NCBI GenBank assembly: GCA_030037185.1
Contig: JASHRR010001155.1
Location: 1-5,932 of the forward strand
From: Xanthobacteraceae bacterium
GTDB lineage: Bacteria > Pseudomonadota > Alphaproteobacteria > Rhizobiales > Xanthobacteraceae
Direction: 5' to 3'
DNA length: 5,932 bases
This document shows positions 5,588-5,932 of the stretch, one piece after another; within the stretch, counting starts at the first letter, position 1, and every line of letters starts with the position of its first letter. Position numbers and translations under genes: made by a program. The notes beneath the pieces were generated by a model. The model did no database searches. It was not told where the DNA came from and saw only the letters and a program-made list of their open reading frames with translations.

Positions 5588-5665
5588 ATGCGATTAATCC
5601 CGTACGGCGCCTTGATGGCGCTGGCGGCCACGACGGCGGGAGCGGAGGGCGCGGTGCTCGGGTAA
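5588..5665 (+). CDS. 25-codon signal-peptide-like mini-ORF, possibly a truncated gene
   Basis: ATG 5588 opens MRLIPYGALMALAATTAGA, then EGAVLG and TAA. It has a basic residue, a hydrophobic core and an AGA cleavage-like end, as in an export signal, but almost nothing follows. GGAG at 5580-5583 lies four bases ahead, which is close for a ribosome binding site. It is in frame with the end of the upstream pseudogene. It may be the 5' end of a broken secreted-protein gene or a real micro-peptide. I recognise no family. Confidence 0.3.
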   Translation: MRLIPYGALMALAATTAGAEGAVLG

Positions 5666-5737
5666 TATTGTTTGGCGATCGCCGGCCCTTTTTCATCCGC
5701 GGAAGGAACGTCAACAATATTGATCCATCATCGCCAA
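5664..5737. repeat. Two interleaved inverted repeats
   Basis: AATATTGTT (5664-5672) is inverted at AACAATATT (5713-5721), a perfect 9-bp match. TTGGCGAT (5672-5679) is inverted at ATCGCCAA (5730-5737), a perfect 8-bp match. The arms come in the order A-B-A'-B', so both stems together would make a pseudoknot rather than a nested hairpin. The first half includes the palindrome GGCGATCGCC (5674-5683), followed soon by TTTTT (5689-5693). Confidence 0.45.
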
Positions 5738-5777
5738 GAACCGTGGGAGCCGGATCGACTGTTTACACGCACCAATC

Positions 5778-5794
5778 ACCTCATTGTCTGAGGT
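5778..5794. repeat. Hairpin downstream of the right-edge gene
   Basis: ACCTCA (5778-5783), loop TTGTC, TGAGGT (5789-5794) gives a perfect 6-bp stem 64 bp past the stop of the minus-strand gene that enters from the right. It has no T-run, so a role in ending that transcript is only possible. Confidence 0.3.
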
Positions 5795-5857
5795 CTCCAG
5801 CCGGTCACAGAATCCAAGCCAATCTCCAACGCCATGCTGGCTTACCACATTTGACCG

Positions 5858-5932
5858 TCAAAGCACCGCGCCGCGCGCCAACCGATCGAGCTGGTCGCGG
5901 ATGTGAGCTGCTTCTGCCGGCGTATTGGCAAG
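5858..5932 (-). CDS. C-terminal end of a gene entering from the right edge (partial)
   Basis: The last 24 residues end LDRLARGAVL before TGA (5858-5860); the stretch reads LANTPAEAAHIRDQLDRLAR and then GAVL. It looks like a charged amphipathic helix, and most codons end in G or C, as in the real genes nearby. The gene starts outside the window, so neither family nor length can be judged. Confidence 0.45.
   Translation of the reverse strand, partial: LANTPAEAAHIRDQLDRLARGAVL

Noticed and set aside
5674..5693. Intrinsic terminator from GGCGATCGCC followed by TTTTT
   Set aside because: The palindrome gives only a 3-bp stem around a 4-base loop, too weak for a terminator.
5590..5932. Long open forward frame running to the right edge
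   Set aside because: It has no start codon, its residues look like random GC-rich translation and it overlaps the better-supported minus-strand gene end.

Overview
The window reads as chromosomal DNA from a GC-rich alphaproteobacterium of the Bradyrhizobium / Nitrobacteraceae type. This rests on the families present, including a YkuD enzyme with a Pro-rich tail, a small Cys-rich secreted protein and a Bug/TctC remnant. It also rests on a textbook EcfG-type general-stress promoter, a TTAACCAT motif of the alphaproteobacterial CtrA kind, and GC-rich coding sequence with short AT-rich islands upstream of genes. This is recognition by eye; no database was searched.

Layout from left to right. (1) 1-241 is a regulatory leader carrying nested inverted repeats. 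(2) 242-1510 (+) encodes an exported L,D-transpeptidase (YkuD fold) whose catalytic domain fills only the first third; the rest is a Pro/Ser/Ala-rich tail containing three tandem 23-residue repeats. (3) 1511-2193 has no convincing gene and carries several GC-rich hairpins. (4) 2194-3147 (-) encodes a 317-residue class I aldolase of the dihydrodipicolinate synthase / N-acetylneuraminate lyase superfamily; it is probably not a true DapA. (5) 3148-3396 is a divergent intergenic region holding a perfect GGAAC-N16-CGTT promoter that points to the right. (6) 3397-3717 (+) encodes a 106-residue exported four-cysteine protein. (7) 3718-4269 is a non-coding, hairpin-rich gap. (8) 4270-4590 (-) encodes an exported 106-residue protein with two canonical EF-hands and its own AT-rich upstream region. 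(9) 4821-5190 (-) is the decayed 3' end of a Bug/TctC solute-binding protein gene with several frameshifts. (10) 5274-5569 (+) is a second decayed gene, a secreted protein broken by a frameshift at a G-run and by a TGA where a TGG codon would restore reading. (11) 5588-5665 is a signal-peptide-like mini-ORF. (12) 5858-5932 (-) is the last 24 codons of a gene that enters from the right edge.

The intact genes do not form one operon; each stands alone with its own ribosome binding site. Three of the four encode exported proteins that would meet in the periplasm: the peptidoglycan cross-linker, the Cys-rich protein and the EF-hand protein. One of these lies behind a likely stress promoter. The right third, from about 4.8 kb, is mainly decaying sequence. 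I see no transposase, integrase, CRISPR array, rRNA or complete tRNA. I find no convincing new multi-gene system; the most useful leads are the EcfG promoter/Cys-rich pair, the nested repeats before the transpeptidase, and the two reconstructable pseudogenes.
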